From Peredibacter sp045999315 (GTDB lineage: Bacteria; Bdellovibrionota; Bacteriovoracia; Bacteriovoracales; Bacteriovoracaceae), in assembly GCF_045999315.1 (NCBI RefSeq), contig NZ_CP174607.1, positions 868,001 to 932,000 on the forward strand: a stretch of DNA of 64,000 bases, given 5' to 3'. The notes under the pieces were generated by a model. It was not told where the DNA came from. It worked only from the letters and a program-made list of their open reading frames with translations, and made no database searches. Position numbers and translations under genes: made by a program. Below, piece by piece: positions 16,690-24,733 of this stretch (position 1 is the stretch's first letter; every line of letters starts with the position of its first letter).

Positions 16690-17064
16690 TTAAATTTGGA
16701 TGCCGTTTTCACGGATTGAGTCAGCAAGTGCTTTAATAACACCTGTGTACTGTTTACCGCTTCTGTCGAATACGGCCTTAGAAAGGTTACTCTTCTTAAG
16801 CGTAGCTGCTACAGCGGCACCAACTTTTTTCGCGCCTTCAGCATTTGCGTGATCAGCAACTTTTGCTTTCCCGAAAGTTTGAACCGAGAAAAGTGTAGCT
16901 GACTTAACATCGTCGATAGCTTGAACACGAAGGTGCTTGTTTGTTTTAGTTACACACAAGCGAGGAGCTTCGGCAGAACCAACCACTTTCTTTCTGATAG
17001 AAAGCTTGCGGCGGTATTCTTTTGCCTTAGTTTCATTTTTAATTTTTGCGGTATTTTTTCTCAT
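16690..17064 (-). CDS. rplR: 50S ribosomal protein L18
   Basis: The 124-residue protein binds 5S rRNA in the central protuberance. Recognisable parts are the basic N-terminus (RRKLSIRKKVVG), PRLCVTKTNKHLRVQAID and the C-terminal FDRSGKQYTGVIKALADSIRENG, the classic L18 ending. The length is close to E. coli (117). It lies between rplF and rpsE with spacings of 10-12 bases. Confidence 0.97.
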   Translation of the reverse strand: MRKNTAKIKNETKAKEYRRKLSIRKKVVGSAEAPRLCVTKTNKHLRVQAIDDVKSATLFSVQTFGKAKVADHANAEGAKKVGAAVAATLKKSNLSKAVFDRSGKQYTGVIKALADSIRENGIQI

Positions 17065-17074
17065 AACTCACCTA

Positions 17075-17614
17075 TTATTTTTTAGCACCTGTTTTACCGG
17101 CCTTACGGATGATTGTCTCATCTGTGTACTTCAAGCCTTTCCCCTTATATGGTTCAGGCTCTCTGAAAGAGCGGACTTGAGCGGCAACGAAACCAACAAG
17201 TTCTTTATCGCAACCGTGGAACTCGATCACGTTCTTATTAACTTTAGCTTCAACACCTTTTGGGAGTTTGTAGTCAATAGAGTGAGAGTAACCAAGGTTA
17301 AGAGTTAGAGTGCTACCAGAAACAGCAGCCTTGTAACCTACACCGTTGAACTCAAGAGATTTTACGAAACCAGTTGTTACACCAGTTACCATGTTACCAA
17401 GGAGCGTTCTAGACATACCCCAAACAGCTTTAGCAGATGTTGTCTGGTTAGCTGGAGATACGTTGATTGCTTTATCAGCTTTTTCAATTTTCACATCTTT
17501 GTGAAAAGTATAAGAAAGCTGACCCTTAGGGCCTTTTACGTCAACGGTAAGACCGTTAACTTTAACTTCTACTTTATCAGGAATGCCTACCGGCTTTTTT
17601 CCAATACGTGACAT
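17075..17614 (-). CDS. rplF: 50S ribosomal protein L6
   Basis: The 179-residue protein has the duplicated L6 fold, beginning MSRIGKKPVGIPDKVEV and ending with EPEPYKGKGLKYTDE followed by basic residues. The EPYKGKG motif is the rRNA-binding signature near the sarcin-ricin loop and GTPase-associated centre. The length matches E. coli (177). It follows rpsH by 12 bases. Confidence 0.97.
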   Translation of the reverse strand: MSRIGKKPVGIPDKVEVKVNGLTVDVKGPKGQLSYTFHKDVKIEKADKAINVSPANQTTSAKAVWGMSRTLLGNMVTGVTTGFVKSLEFNGVGYKAAVSGSTLTLNLGYSHSIDYKLPKGVEAKVNKNVIEFHGCDKELVGFVAAQVRSFREPEPYKGKGLKYTDETIIRKAGKTGAKK

Positions 17615-17626
17615 AAGTTGCTCCGA

Positions 17627-18010
17627 TTACCAAACGTTACAGATGATTTCGCCACCAAGTTTTAGAGAGGCTGCTTTACGAGAAGAAATAATTCCCGCAG
17701 AAGTGGAAACAACGCTTACGCCTAGTCCTGATAGAACACGTGGCATTTCACGGTAGCCTTTATAAACTCTTAGTCCTGGAGTCGAAATTCTTTTAAGACC
17801 AACAATTGCACCTTCTTTAAGACCGATTTTGATCACGATTTCAGAAGGAGATTTAGCTGCGATCTTGAAAGACTTAATATAGCCTTCTTCTTTAAGAACG
17901 CGGCAAATGTTCGCTTTAATTTTGCTAGCAGGAAGCTCAAGCTTATCAAGGCCGGCTTTGTTAGCGTTGCGAATTCTTGTTAACATATCTGCGATAGGAT
18001 CTGTCATCAT
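17627..18010 (-). CDS. rpsH: 30S ribosomal protein S8
   Basis: The 127-residue protein has DPIADMLTRIRNANKA near the N-terminus and the C-terminal ISTPGLRVYKG and GLGVSVVSTSAGIISSRKA segments, which bind 16S rRNA helix 21. Two adjacent ATG codons occur. The first is kept because GGGGA lies eight bases upstream. In E. coli S8 autoregulates the spc operon; no S8-site-like leader was identified here. Confidence 0.97.
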   Translation of the reverse strand: MMTDPIADMLTRIRNANKAGLDKLELPASKIKANICRVLKEEGYIKSFKIAAKSPSEIVIKIGLKEGAIVGLKRISTPGLRVYKGYREMPRVLSGLGVSVVSTSAGIISSRKAASLKLGGEIICNVW

Positions 18011-18027
18011 AATATATTTCCCCTTCC

Positions 18028-18333
18028 TTACCAGCTAGCCTTGGTCACACCAGGGATGAGACCATTGTTTGCTAGTTCACGGAATTTGTTTCGGCTAAGT
18101 TTAAAATCACGGAAAAATGCACGAGGTCTTCCAGTAAGTTCGCAACGGTTACGTACGCGATTTGGATTACCATTACGTGGAATCTTCTGAAGCTTCGCAC
18201 GAGCTGCATCTCTTTCTTCATCAGAAAGTTTTGCATCTACTGCTTTTTTACGAAGTTCAGCAGCTTTTGGGCCGAATTTCTTAGCTAGTTTTTCTCTTCT
18301 CTTATTTTTTACTACTGCGCTTAAACGTGCCAT
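18028..18333 (-). CDS. rpsN: 30S ribosomal protein S14 (zinc-free long form)
   Basis: The 101-residue protein is the long C-minus form of S14, the same length as in E. coli. The C-terminal core RNRCELTGRPRAFFRDFKLSR has only a single Cys, so the zinc knuckle of short S14 is absent. GLIPGVTKASW is the typical ending. It sits between rplE and rpsH. Confidence 0.97.
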   Translation of the reverse strand: MARLSAVVKNKRREKLAKKFGPKAAELRKKAVDAKLSDEERDAARAKLQKIPRNGNPNRVRNRCELTGRPRAFFRDFKLSRNKFRELANNGLIPGVTKASW

Positions 18334-18342
18334 AGTTCCCTC

Positions 18343-18885
18343 TTACTTCTCTCTGAAAGGCATGCCGAAAAGTCTTAGCATTTCGCGGCCTTCTTCGTTG
18401 TTAGTAGCTGTTGTTACAAAGCTAATTCCCATACCACGGATCTTATCGATCTTGTCGTAGTCGATTTCTGGGAAGATGATTTGCTCTTTCAGACCCATGG
18501 TATAGTTACCTTTACCATCGAAACCCTTTGGTGAAAGACCACGGAAGTCTTTTACGCGAGGGAGAGAAAGGTTAATCAAACGATCAAGGAACTCGTACAT
18601 TTGCTCACCACGAAGGGTAACGAATGCACCAAGAGCTTGGTCTTGACGAAGTTTGAATGAAGCAATTGATTTCTTAGCGCGAGCTACAACTGGCTTTTGA
18701 CCAGTGATAGCAGCAAGATCTGCCACAATGCTATCTACGATTTTACCGTTTGAAACTGCATCACGAGTAACACAGTTAACGATGATTTTTTCTAGTTTTG
18801 GAATCTGATGAACGTTCCCGTATTTGAACTTTTCATTCAGCTTCTTTTTAATCTCTGATTCATACAGAGCCTTTAAACGTGCCAT
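18343..18885 (-). CDS. rplE: 50S ribosomal protein L5
   Basis: The 180-residue protein matches L5: KFKYGNVHQIPKLEKIIVN, KSIASFKLRQDQALGAFVTL and the C-terminal DFRGLSPKGFDGKGNYTMG and FVTTATNNEEGREMLRLFGMPF. It binds 5S rRNA and contacts P-site tRNA. The length equals E. coli (179). It follows rplX by 15 bases. Confidence 0.98.
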   Translation of the reverse strand: MARLKALYESEIKKKLNEKFKYGNVHQIPKLEKIIVNCVTRDAVSNGKIVDSIVADLAAITGQKPVVARAKKSIASFKLRQDQALGAFVTLRGEQMYEFLDRLINLSLPRVKDFRGLSPKGFDGKGNYTMGLKEQIIFPEIDYDKIDKIRGMGISFVTTATNNEEGREMLRLFGMPFREK

Positions 18886-18900
18886 ATGTTTCCCTCAGAA

Positions 18901-19212
18901 TTACTTGATTTCGGATTTGCTTTTGGCAGCAACTCTTACGTTTTTGCCAGCAACTTTTTTAACAGCTACTCTTGTTGGTTTTCCAGATTTTGGATCCAAT
19001 AGAGCAACGTTACTGATATGGATGGCTTTTTCCATATCCACAATCCCGCCTTGTTGATTCTGTTGGTTAGGCTTGATTGCTTTTTTAACTACGTTTACAC
19101 CTTCAACTACAACACGATTTGTCTTGAAGTTGATTGACTTGATCTTGCCCTGTTTGCCTTTGTCTTTTCCGGCTAGGACTTGAACAGTGTCGTTCACTTT
19201 CAGCTTTTGCAT
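18901..19212 (-). CDS. rplX: 50S ribosomal protein L24
   Basis: The 103-residue protein has the KOW motif near its N-terminus (VQVLAGKDKGKQGKIKSIN) and the downstream VVKKAIKPNQQNQQGGIVDMEKAIHISNV segment. It is an assembly initiator that binds the 5' end of 23S rRNA near the tunnel exit. The length is as in E. coli (104). Confidence 0.97.
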   Translation of the reverse strand: MQKLKVNDTVQVLAGKDKGKQGKIKSINFKTNRVVVEGVNVVKKAIKPNQQNQQGGIVDMEKAIHISNVALLDPKSGKPTRVAVKKVAGKNVRVAAKSKSEIK

Positions 19213-19232
19213 TTTTTCTCCTTACACGCTGA

Positions 19233-19601
19233 TTAGAGCACTTCGTGAGCGAGTGAACAGATCTTTGCAAAGTTCTTGTTTCTTAACTCTCTCGCTACTG
19301 GCCCGAAAATACGTGTACCTACTGGCTCATTATTTGCTGCAATAATAACCACGCTGTTTGTATCGAAATTAATATATGAACCATCTTCGCGTCTTACTGG
19401 GTAAACAGTACGAACGATAACGGCTTTTTTAACATCACCTTTCTTAACTTTACCGCCAGAAATTGCTTGCTGAACGGCTACGACGATAACGTCGCCAACT
19501 TGAGCGCTCATATGCTTAGAACCGCCCAGAACTTTAATACACTGAACAGTTTTAGCGCCAGAGTTATCGGCCACATCTAGGATCGTTTGTTGCTGAATCA
19601 T
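19233..19601 (-). CDS. rplN: 50S ribosomal protein L14
   Basis: The 122-residue protein begins MIQQQTILDVADNSGAKTVQ and has the central VVVAVQQAISGGKVKKGDVKKAVIVRT and C-terminal ARELRNKNFAKICSLAHEVL. These are canonical L14 elements that contact 16S rRNA across the subunit interface. It starts the spc group 11 bases after rpsQ, with no detectable promoter or terminator between the S10 and spc groups. Confidence 0.98.
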   Translation of the reverse strand: MIQQQTILDVADNSGAKTVQCIKVLGGSKHMSAQVGDVIVVAVQQAISGGKVKKGDVKKAVIVRTVYPVRREDGSYINFDTNSVVIIAANNEPVGTRIFGPVARELRNKNFAKICSLAHEVL

Positions 19602-19612
19602 AAATTACTCCA

Positions 19613-19858
19613 CTACTTCGTGATCGAAACTAGTTCCCATCTCTTTAGCTTAGAGTATGGCTTAGATTCGATGATTGTGACTGTCTGACCTACTGAAGCT
19701 TGTTCTTTCTCATCATGAACGTGGTACTTCTTCGATTTAGTCACGAATTTGTTGTACTTAGGGTGCATAGTTTTTCTTTCAACGCGAACAACGATTGTTT
19801 TCGATGTCTTGTCGCTTACAACTTCACCAGTAAGTGTTCTTTTAAATGTTGTGCTCAT
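19613..19858 (-). CDS. rpsQ: 30S ribosomal protein S17
   Basis: The 81-residue OB-fold protein carries LTGEVVSDKTSKTIVVRVER, HPKYNKFVTKSKKYHVHDE and SKLKRWELV, all S17 signatures. It is a primary 16S rRNA binder. The length matches E. coli (84). It is the last gene of the S10-type group, 12 bases after rpmC. Confidence 0.97.
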   Translation of the reverse strand: MSTTFKRTLTGEVVSDKTSKTIVVRVERKTMHPKYNKFVTKSKKYHVHDEKEQASVGQTVTIIESKPYSKLKRWELVSITK

Positions 19859-19870
19859 TGTTCACCCGTC

Positions 19871-20059
19871 TTATTTTTTAGCGTTTTTAAAAGTTAAGAG
19901 ACGGGCAATATCTTTCTTAAGTTGTTTCACAACATGTGGCTTATCAGAGCCAGTAGTGAACTTGTTGAACTTGTTATTAAAAAGTTCAGCCTTAAGAGTT
20001 GTAACCTTCTCGTTCAATTCTTTAGCGCTAAGTTTTGAAATGTCTGCGGTTTTTAACAT
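19871..20059 (-). CDS. rpmC: 50S ribosomal protein L29
   Basis: The 62-residue two-helix protein has SKLSAKELNEKVTTLKAELF and VVKQLKKDIARLLTF, the typical L29 coiled pair. It lies at the tunnel exit next to L23, forming the docking site for SRP and trigger factor. The length equals E. coli (63). It lies between rplP and rpsQ. Confidence 0.95.
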   Translation of the reverse strand: MLKTADISKLSAKELNEKVTTLKAELFNNKFNKFTTGSDKPHVVKQLKKDIARLLTFKNAKK

Positions 20060-20080
20060 AACTACCTCTACTAATCCAGT

Positions 20081-20527
20081 TTATTCAGCAGCATTAGTAG
20101 GGGCGTCAGCCGATACTAATTCCGCTTTAGATACGATTTTCGTTCTAACTGGAAGTTTATACTTTGCTAGTCTAAGTGCTGCATCAGCAGTTGCTTTATC
20201 TACGCCACCGATTTCGAAAAGAATACGGCCCGGCTTAACTACAGCAACCCACTCCTCCGGAGACCCTTTACCTTTACCCATACGTACTTCCGCTGGTTTT
20301 TTAGTTAGGGATTTATCAGGGAAGATTTTGATCCACATATTACCGCCACGCTTAGTTTCGCGTGAGATAGCAATACGGGCAGCTTCGATTTGACGGTTTG
20401 TGATAAAGCCACAAGTTGTAGCTTGAAGACCGTATTCACCGAAAGTGATTGTATTCCCTGAGTTTGCAGCACCAGCCATACGGCCTTTCTGCATCTTTCT
20501 ATGTTTTACTCTTTTAGGACTTAACAT
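20081..20527 (-). CDS. rplP: 50S ribosomal protein L16
   Basis: The 148-residue protein shows MLSPKRVKHRKMQKGRMAG, TFGEYGLQATTCGFITNRQIE and GKGKGSPEEWVAVVKPGRIL. The Arg and Gly segment near residue 81 is the region hydroxylated in E. coli L16. It contacts A-site tRNA in the large subunit. The C-terminus is about 12 residues longer than in E. coli. Confidence 0.97.
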   Translation of the reverse strand: MLSPKRVKHRKMQKGRMAGAANSGNTITFGEYGLQATTCGFITNRQIEAARIAISRETKRGGNMWIKIFPDKSLTKKPAEVRMGKGKGSPEEWVAVVKPGRILFEIGGVDKATADAALRLAKYKLPVRTKIVSKAELVSADAPTNAAE

Positions 20528-20548
20528 AATGTTACCTCTAAATAATTA

Positions 20549-21175
20549 CTATTTGTAAATTTCGCCCTTATAAACCCAAACTTTAACGCCGATGATACCG
20601 AACGTTGTTTTAGCTTGAGCAGTGTTGTAGTCGATGTCAGCACGAAGTGTATGAAGAGGAACTTTCTTCTCTGCATATCCTTCAGTACGAGCGATTTCAG
20701 CTCCACCTAGACGACCAGAACACTTAATCTTGATACCTTTCACGCCAGAGCGGAAAGCTGAAGTCATTACTTTCTTCATAGCGCGACGGAAGGCCACACG
20801 CTTCTCAAGTTGTTGAGCGATGTTTTCAGCAATTAGTTTAGCTTCTGAATCCGGACGTTTTACTTCTGCAATGTTGAAAAACAAAGGGCAGTTTGTAATT
20901 TTTTTAAGGTCATTACGGATTTTTTCGATCCCTGTACCTTTTTTCCCGATCGCAACACCTGGCTTAGCAGAGTAAACAGTTACTTTTACCTGGTCAGCTG
21001 TACGAGTGATTTCAGTTTTAGCGATAGCAGCTTGTGAAAGCTCAGTATCGATATAGTTACGGATAGCTAGATCTTGTTGAAAGATATCCGCGTAATTGTT
21101 TTTAACATACCAGTTAGAGTGCCACGTCTTAATGTAGCCAAGTCTGAAACCGGTTGGATTAACCTTTTGTCCCAT
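20549..21175 (-). CDS. rpsC: 30S ribosomal protein S3
   Basis: The 208-residue protein begins MGQKVNPTGFRLGYIKTW and has a KH domain (GVAIGKKGTGIEKIRNDLKK) and a C-terminal domain with CSGRLGGAEIARTEGYAEKK and GVKVWVYKGEI. It forms the mRNA entry helicase with S4 and S5. It is about 25 residues shorter than E. coli S3 because the basic C-terminal tail is missing, which is common in other phyla. Confidence 0.98.
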   Translation of the reverse strand: MGQKVNPTGFRLGYIKTWHSNWYVKNNYADIFQQDLAIRNYIDTELSQAAIAKTEITRTADQVKVTVYSAKPGVAIGKKGTGIEKIRNDLKKITNCPLFFNIAEVKRPDSEAKLIAENIAQQLEKRVAFRRAMKKVMTSAFRSGVKGIKIKCSGRLGGAEIARTEGYAEKKVPLHTLRADIDYNTAQAKTTFGIIGVKVWVYKGEIYK

Positions 21176-21190
21176 TTAGTCTTCCCCTGA

Positions 21191-21523
21191 TTAAGCTTCT
21201 TTAAGAGCTAGAGTGATGTAACTTGATTTCTTGCTAATGCGATAAGCACGGCCTTGAGCACGTGGCATAATACGCTTAAGAGCAGGACCTTCATCAACTT
21301 TAACCATATCAATGATCAGATTATCTAAGTCATATTTCTTAGATTCTGCAGCGATAGCTAGACCGCTGTTGATAAGTTTAGTAACGACGATAGCAGTCTC
21401 TTTCTTTTCGCAGAAACGAAGGATCTTAAGAGCTTCCTCAACCTTCTTCTTGCGGATCAAGTCAACAACTTGTCTAACCTTACGAGCAGATGTTCCGACA
21501 TTATTGTTTTTTACTGTAATCAT
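21191..21523 (-). CDS. rplV: 50S ribosomal protein L22
   Basis: The 110-residue protein has TSARKVRQVVDLIRKKKVEEA and the long beta-hairpin segment VDEGPALKRIMPRAQGRAYRISKKSSYITL, which lines the exit tunnel. The length is the same as in E. coli. No insertion of the macrolide-resistance type is seen in the hairpin. It follows rpsS by ten bases. Confidence 0.97.
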   Translation of the reverse strand: MITVKNNNVGTSARKVRQVVDLIRKKKVEEALKILRFCEKKETAIVVTKLINSGLAIAAESKKYDLDNLIIDMVKVDEGPALKRIMPRAQGRAYRISKKSSYITLALKEA

Positions 21524-21533
21524 AATTTACCTC

Positions 21534-21821
21534 TTACTTGTCGCCGCCGGCTTTCTTATCGCCAGCGCCGTGACCGTTGAAAGTACGAGTAAGAGCGAAT
21601 TCGCCAAACTTGTGCCCAACCATGTTGTCAGTCACATATACTGGGATAAACTTTTTACCGTTATGAACAGCAAAAGTTAAACCAATGAAATCTGGCGTAA
21701 TCGTTGAACGACGTGACCAGGTCTTAATGACTGTATTACCCTTAGTATTTTTCTTGGCCTCAGCTGCTTTTTTGTAGAGGTAATTATCTACAAACGGACC
21801 TTTTTTAATTGAACGTGCCAT
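21534..21821 (-). CDS. rpsS: 30S ribosomal protein S19
   Basis: The 95-residue protein begins MARSIKKGPFVDNYLYKKA and contains WSRRSTITPDFIGLTFAVHN and VGHKFGEFALTRTFNGH, the S19 signature that pairs with S13 at the head. The length is close to E. coli (92). It follows rplB by 12 bases. Confidence 0.98.
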   Translation of the reverse strand: MARSIKKGPFVDNYLYKKAAEAKKNTKGNTVIKTWSRRSTITPDFIGLTFAVHNGKKFIPVYVTDNMVGHKFGEFALTRTFNGHGAGDKKAGGDK

Positions 21822-21833
21822 TATTTACCCCTA

Positions 21834-22658
21834 TTACTTTCTTCTCTTAACGATGAACTTGTTTGTACGCTTGTTCTTTCTCGTCTTAAAGCCACGAGTT
21901 GGAAGACCCCAAGGAGATACTGGGTGACGACCACCCGATGTACGACCTTCACCACCACCATGCGGGTGATCTACTGGGTTCATTACCACACCACGTACTG
22001 TAGGACGGATACCACGGTGACGGTTTGTACCAGCTTTACCGATGTTAGCAAGTTCGTGCTCAATCTTACCAACTTGGCCGATTGTAGCTCTGCAGTTTGC
22101 AGGAACTTTACGTAGCTCACCAGATGGAAGACGAAGAAGAGCGAAATCGCCTTCTTTGGCCATAAGCTGAGCGTATGCACCAGCTGAACGAGCCATCTGA
22201 CCACCACGTTTAGGGTTAAGTTCAACGTTGTGAATAAGAGTACCCACTGGGATATCTTTAAGAAGTTTAGCGTTACCAGCTTTAATATCTGCATTCTCAG
22301 AAGAGATGATAACGTCGCCAACTTTAAGACCTACTGGAGCGATGATGTATGATTTAACACCATCAGCGTAGACTACAAGAGCGATGTTACAAGTTCTGTT
22401 TGGATCGTGCTCGATCGTCTTAACAGTTGCAGGGATATCAAGCTTAGAACGTTTGAAATCAATCAAACGGTACTTTTGCTTAACACCGCCACCGTGGTGA
22501 CGAACAGTGATTACACCAGAAGAGTTACGACCGGCGTTCTTTTTAAGTGGAGCTAATAGAGATTTCTCTGGAGCTACACCTTTAGTAATATCTCCTGTCA
22601 CAACCACTTTCTCACGTTGAGAAGGGGTGATAGGACGGAATTTTTTTAAAGTTGCCAT
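21834..22658 (-). CDS. rplB: 50S ribosomal protein L2
   Basis: The 274-residue protein has FRPITPSQREKVV, GRNSSGVITVRHHGGGVKQ, the SH3-like central region and the C-terminal VMNPVDHPHGGGEGRTSGG with the conserved His implicated in peptidyl transfer. The length equals E. coli L2 (273). It lies between rplW and rpsS in standard S10 order. Confidence 0.98.
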   Translation of the reverse strand: MATLKKFRPITPSQREKVVVTGDITKGVAPEKSLLAPLKKNAGRNSSGVITVRHHGGGVKQKYRLIDFKRSKLDIPATVKTIEHDPNRTCNIALVVYADGVKSYIIAPVGLKVGDVIISSENADIKAGNAKLLKDIPVGTLIHNVELNPKRGGQMARSAGAYAQLMAKEGDFALLRLPSGELRKVPANCRATIGQVGKIEHELANIGKAGTNRHRGIRPTVRGVVMNPVDHPHGGGEGRTSGGRHPVSPWGLPTRGFKTRKNKRTNKFIVKRRK

Positions 22659-22675
22659 ACTTTTAGCCTTTTACC

Positions 22676-22966
22676 TTAAATGCCTTTGAAGAATTCAATC
22701 TTCTGGCCGTCTTGGAGTTGAACATAAGCTTTTTTAGAAGCTGATGACTTTTTATAACCACGACCAGCACGTTTTGTCTTACCAGGAAGAACAGAAGTGC
22801 GGACGCTAACAACCTTTACATCAAAGAACTTCTCTACAGCGCTTTTGATTTGGTTTTTGTTAGCTTTCGTGTTCACTACGAATGCGTAGCGATTGAAAGA
22901 TTCAGTCTCTTTCGACGTTTTTTCAGTTAATAGTGGTTTAATTAATACGTTTTCTAAACCTAACAT
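22676..22966 (-). CDS. rplW: 50S ribosomal protein L23
   Basis: The 96-residue protein has NVLIKPLLTEKTSKETE, YAFVVNTKANKNQIKSAVE and VVSVRTSVLPGKTKRAGRG, typical of L23 including the tunnel-facing loop. It is the main docking site for trigger factor at the exit. Its start lies one base after the rplD stop region, so the two genes are tightly coupled. Confidence 0.97.
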   Translation of the reverse strand: MLGLENVLIKPLLTEKTSKETESFNRYAFVVNTKANKNQIKSAVEKFFDVKVVSVRTSVLPGKTKRAGRGYKKSSASKKAYVQLQDGQKIEFFKGI

Positions 22967-22967
22967 C

Positions 22968-23588
22968 TTACACCAGCCTTCCGATTAATTTTTCGAAAGC
23001 AGCTTTCTCAATCACTAGGTTTTCGAATTTAACAGCTTCGTAAACGCTGAAACCGTCAACCGGAGCGTATTTTGCTTTCTCAAGGTTACTTACTGCGCGA
23101 GATACTTTTTCATTAACTTCAGCTGTAATTACTAGAGCTGGAAGAAGGTTTCTTGAAGAAAGAGCCTTGAACATATCTTTCGTCTTACCAGTAGATTCTA
23201 ATTTTTCTACGATATGAAGTTTTCCAGCCTGGTGCTTATCAGCAAGAACAGAAGAGATCGCTACAAGCATCATCTTCTTGTTAACTTTTTGCTCGTAAGA
23301 ACGAGGTTGTGGACCGAATACAGTACCGCCTCCAGGCATAAGAGGAGAACGAGTAGAACCCTGACGAGCGTTACCAGTACCTTTTTGCTTGAATGGCTTT
23401 TTACCGCCGCCTGAAACTAGAGCTTTAGTTTTAGTAGCAGCTGTACCTTGACGGCGACCAGCTAGAGTTGCTTTTACAACTTGGTGAACTACTGTTCCGT
23501 TGATTGCTTCAACAGAGAAATCAACGTTAGCTTTTAGTGAGCCAGACTTTTCGAATTTTGTATTTAATACGTTTAATTCAGTTGTCAT
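22968..23588 (-). CDS. rplD: 50S ribosomal protein L4
   Basis: The 206-residue protein has the long tunnel-lining loop (KPFKQKGTGNARQGSTRSPL, GGGTVFGPQPRSYEQKVNKK) flanked by the alpha/beta globular domain. In E. coli L4 represses the S10 operon by acting on its leader. The leader before rpsJ here is short, with a terminator-like hairpin, so such control is possible but not shown. Confidence 0.97.
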   Translation of the reverse strand: MTTELNVLNTKFEKSGSLKANVDFSVEAINGTVVHQVVKATLAGRRQGTAATKTKALVSGGGKKPFKQKGTGNARQGSTRSPLMPGGGTVFGPQPRSYEQKVNKKMMLVAISSVLADKHQAGKLHIVEKLESTGKTKDMFKALSSRNLLPALVITAEVNEKVSRAVSNLEKAKYAPVDGFSVYEAVKFENLVIEKAAFEKLIGRLV

Positions 23589-23602
23589 AATTTATTTCCC
23601 CC

Positions 23603-24253
23603 TTACTTCTTCACGGCTTTCGCAACACGTACGAAACCATTCTTAGAGCCAGGGATAGAACCTTTAAGAAGCATATAACCAGCTTCTAGGTTTACTTCTA
23701 CTACTTGAACGTTTTGAACAGTAGATGTTTCAACACCTAGGTGACCTGGAAGTTTTTTGTTAGCGAATACGCGTGCTGGAGTTGCACGACATCCGATAGA
23801 ACCTGGACGACGGTGGAAGTGTGAACCGTGAGCTGCTGGACCCCCTTGGAAGTTCCAACGCTTCATAACACCGGCAGTACCTTTACCTTTTGATGGACCA
23901 GTTACATCTACATATGTAGCAACTGGGAAAGCATCAAGAGAAGCTTCTTTTCCAAGAGCGTCTGCTGCAACTTCAGAAACTGAAATTTCAGAGAACTCAG
24001 AGAAGTTCTTTTCGATGTTAGCTTTCTTGAGGTGGCCTTTAACTGGAGAAGTGATTAGAGATTCACGCTTTTCGTTGTAAGCAACTTGATAAGCAGTGTA
24101 ACCGTCTTTTTCAACAGTCTTGACTTGAGAAATAACGTTCGGAATTAGTTTAACTACAGTGACAGGAACGTGGTTACCGTTCTGATCAAAGATTCTGGTC
24201 ATGCCAGCTTTAATTCCGTAAAAAGCAGGCAGACTAACTTTAGCGTCTGACAT
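23603..24253 (-). CDS. rplC: 50S ribosomal protein L3
   Basis: The 216-residue protein has GIKAGMTRIFDQNGNHVPVT near the N-terminus and the central loop RWNFQGGPAAHGSHFHRRPG, which approaches the peptidyl transferase centre and contains the Gln methylated in E. coli. KLPGHLGVETSTVQN is also typical. GGAGGG precedes the ATG. It is separated from rpsJ by 90 bases with no clear element. Confidence 0.97.
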   Translation of the reverse strand: MSDAKVSLPAFYGIKAGMTRIFDQNGNHVPVTVVKLIPNVISQVKTVEKDGYTAYQVAYNEKRESLITSPVKGHLKKANIEKNFSEFSEISVSEVAADALGKEASLDAFPVATYVDVTGPSKGKGTAGVMKRWNFQGGPAAHGSHFHRRPGSIGCRATPARVFANKKLPGHLGVETSTVQNVQVVEVNLEAGYMLLKGSIPGSKNGFVRVAKAVKK

Positions 24254-24343
24254 TCGCCCTCCACAGCATCACCCTCTCTCAGGGATGCATTCATGGTTAA
24301 TAATATGAACTATCTACAAAATAAAAAGCGTTTGAGCTTTATA

Positions 24344-24652
24344 CTAGTACTTGATTTCTACGTCAACACCAGCTGAAAGATCTAGCTTCATAAGGCTATC
24401 AACAGTCTGTTGAGTCGGCTCAACGATGTCGATTAGACGCTTATGAGTACGCATTTCGAACTGCTCACGAGATTTTTTATCGATGTGAGGTGAACGAAGT
24501 ACTGTATAGCGGTTGATTTCAGTAGGAAGAGGGATCGGTCCAGCGACACGTGCCCCTGTATTTTTAGCTGTTTGAACAATCTCTTGTACCGAAGCATCAA
24601 GAATATTGTAGTCATAAGCACGAAGCTTAATTCTCAGTTTATTAGTCTTCAT
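24344..24652 (-). CDS. rpsJ: 30S ribosomal protein S10 (NusE)
   Basis: The 102-residue protein has LRIKLRAYDYNILDASVQEI and the loop GPIPLPTEINRYTVLRSPHIDKKSREQFEMRTHKRL, the unmistakable S10 signature. It works in the 30S head and, as NusE, binds NusB and NusG in antitermination. Its start is preceded by GGAG and by a terminator-like hairpin 38 bases upstream, after tuf. Confidence 0.98.
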   Translation of the reverse strand: MKTNKLRIKLRAYDYNILDASVQEIVQTAKNTGARVAGPIPLPTEINRYTVLRSPHIDKKSREQFEMRTHKRLIDIVEPTQQTVDSLMKLDLSAGVDVEIKY

Positions 24653-24689
24653 TAGATCTCCAAAAAAATTTTTGAGTCAAAATAGAAAA

Positions 24690-24716
24690 AGAATGGGCCT
24701 TTGTAAAGCCCATTCT
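24690..24716 (-). terminator. Terminator/attenuator-like hairpin between tuf and rpsJ
   Basis: The stem AGAATGGGC/GCCCATTCT with a nine-base loop is followed on the minus strand by TTTTTCTATTTT. It lies 17 bases after the tuf stop and about 38 bases before the rpsJ ATG, so there is little room for a separate promoter downstream of it. Confidence 0.82.
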
Positions 24717-24733
24717 GTTATTTTTTTGACATA

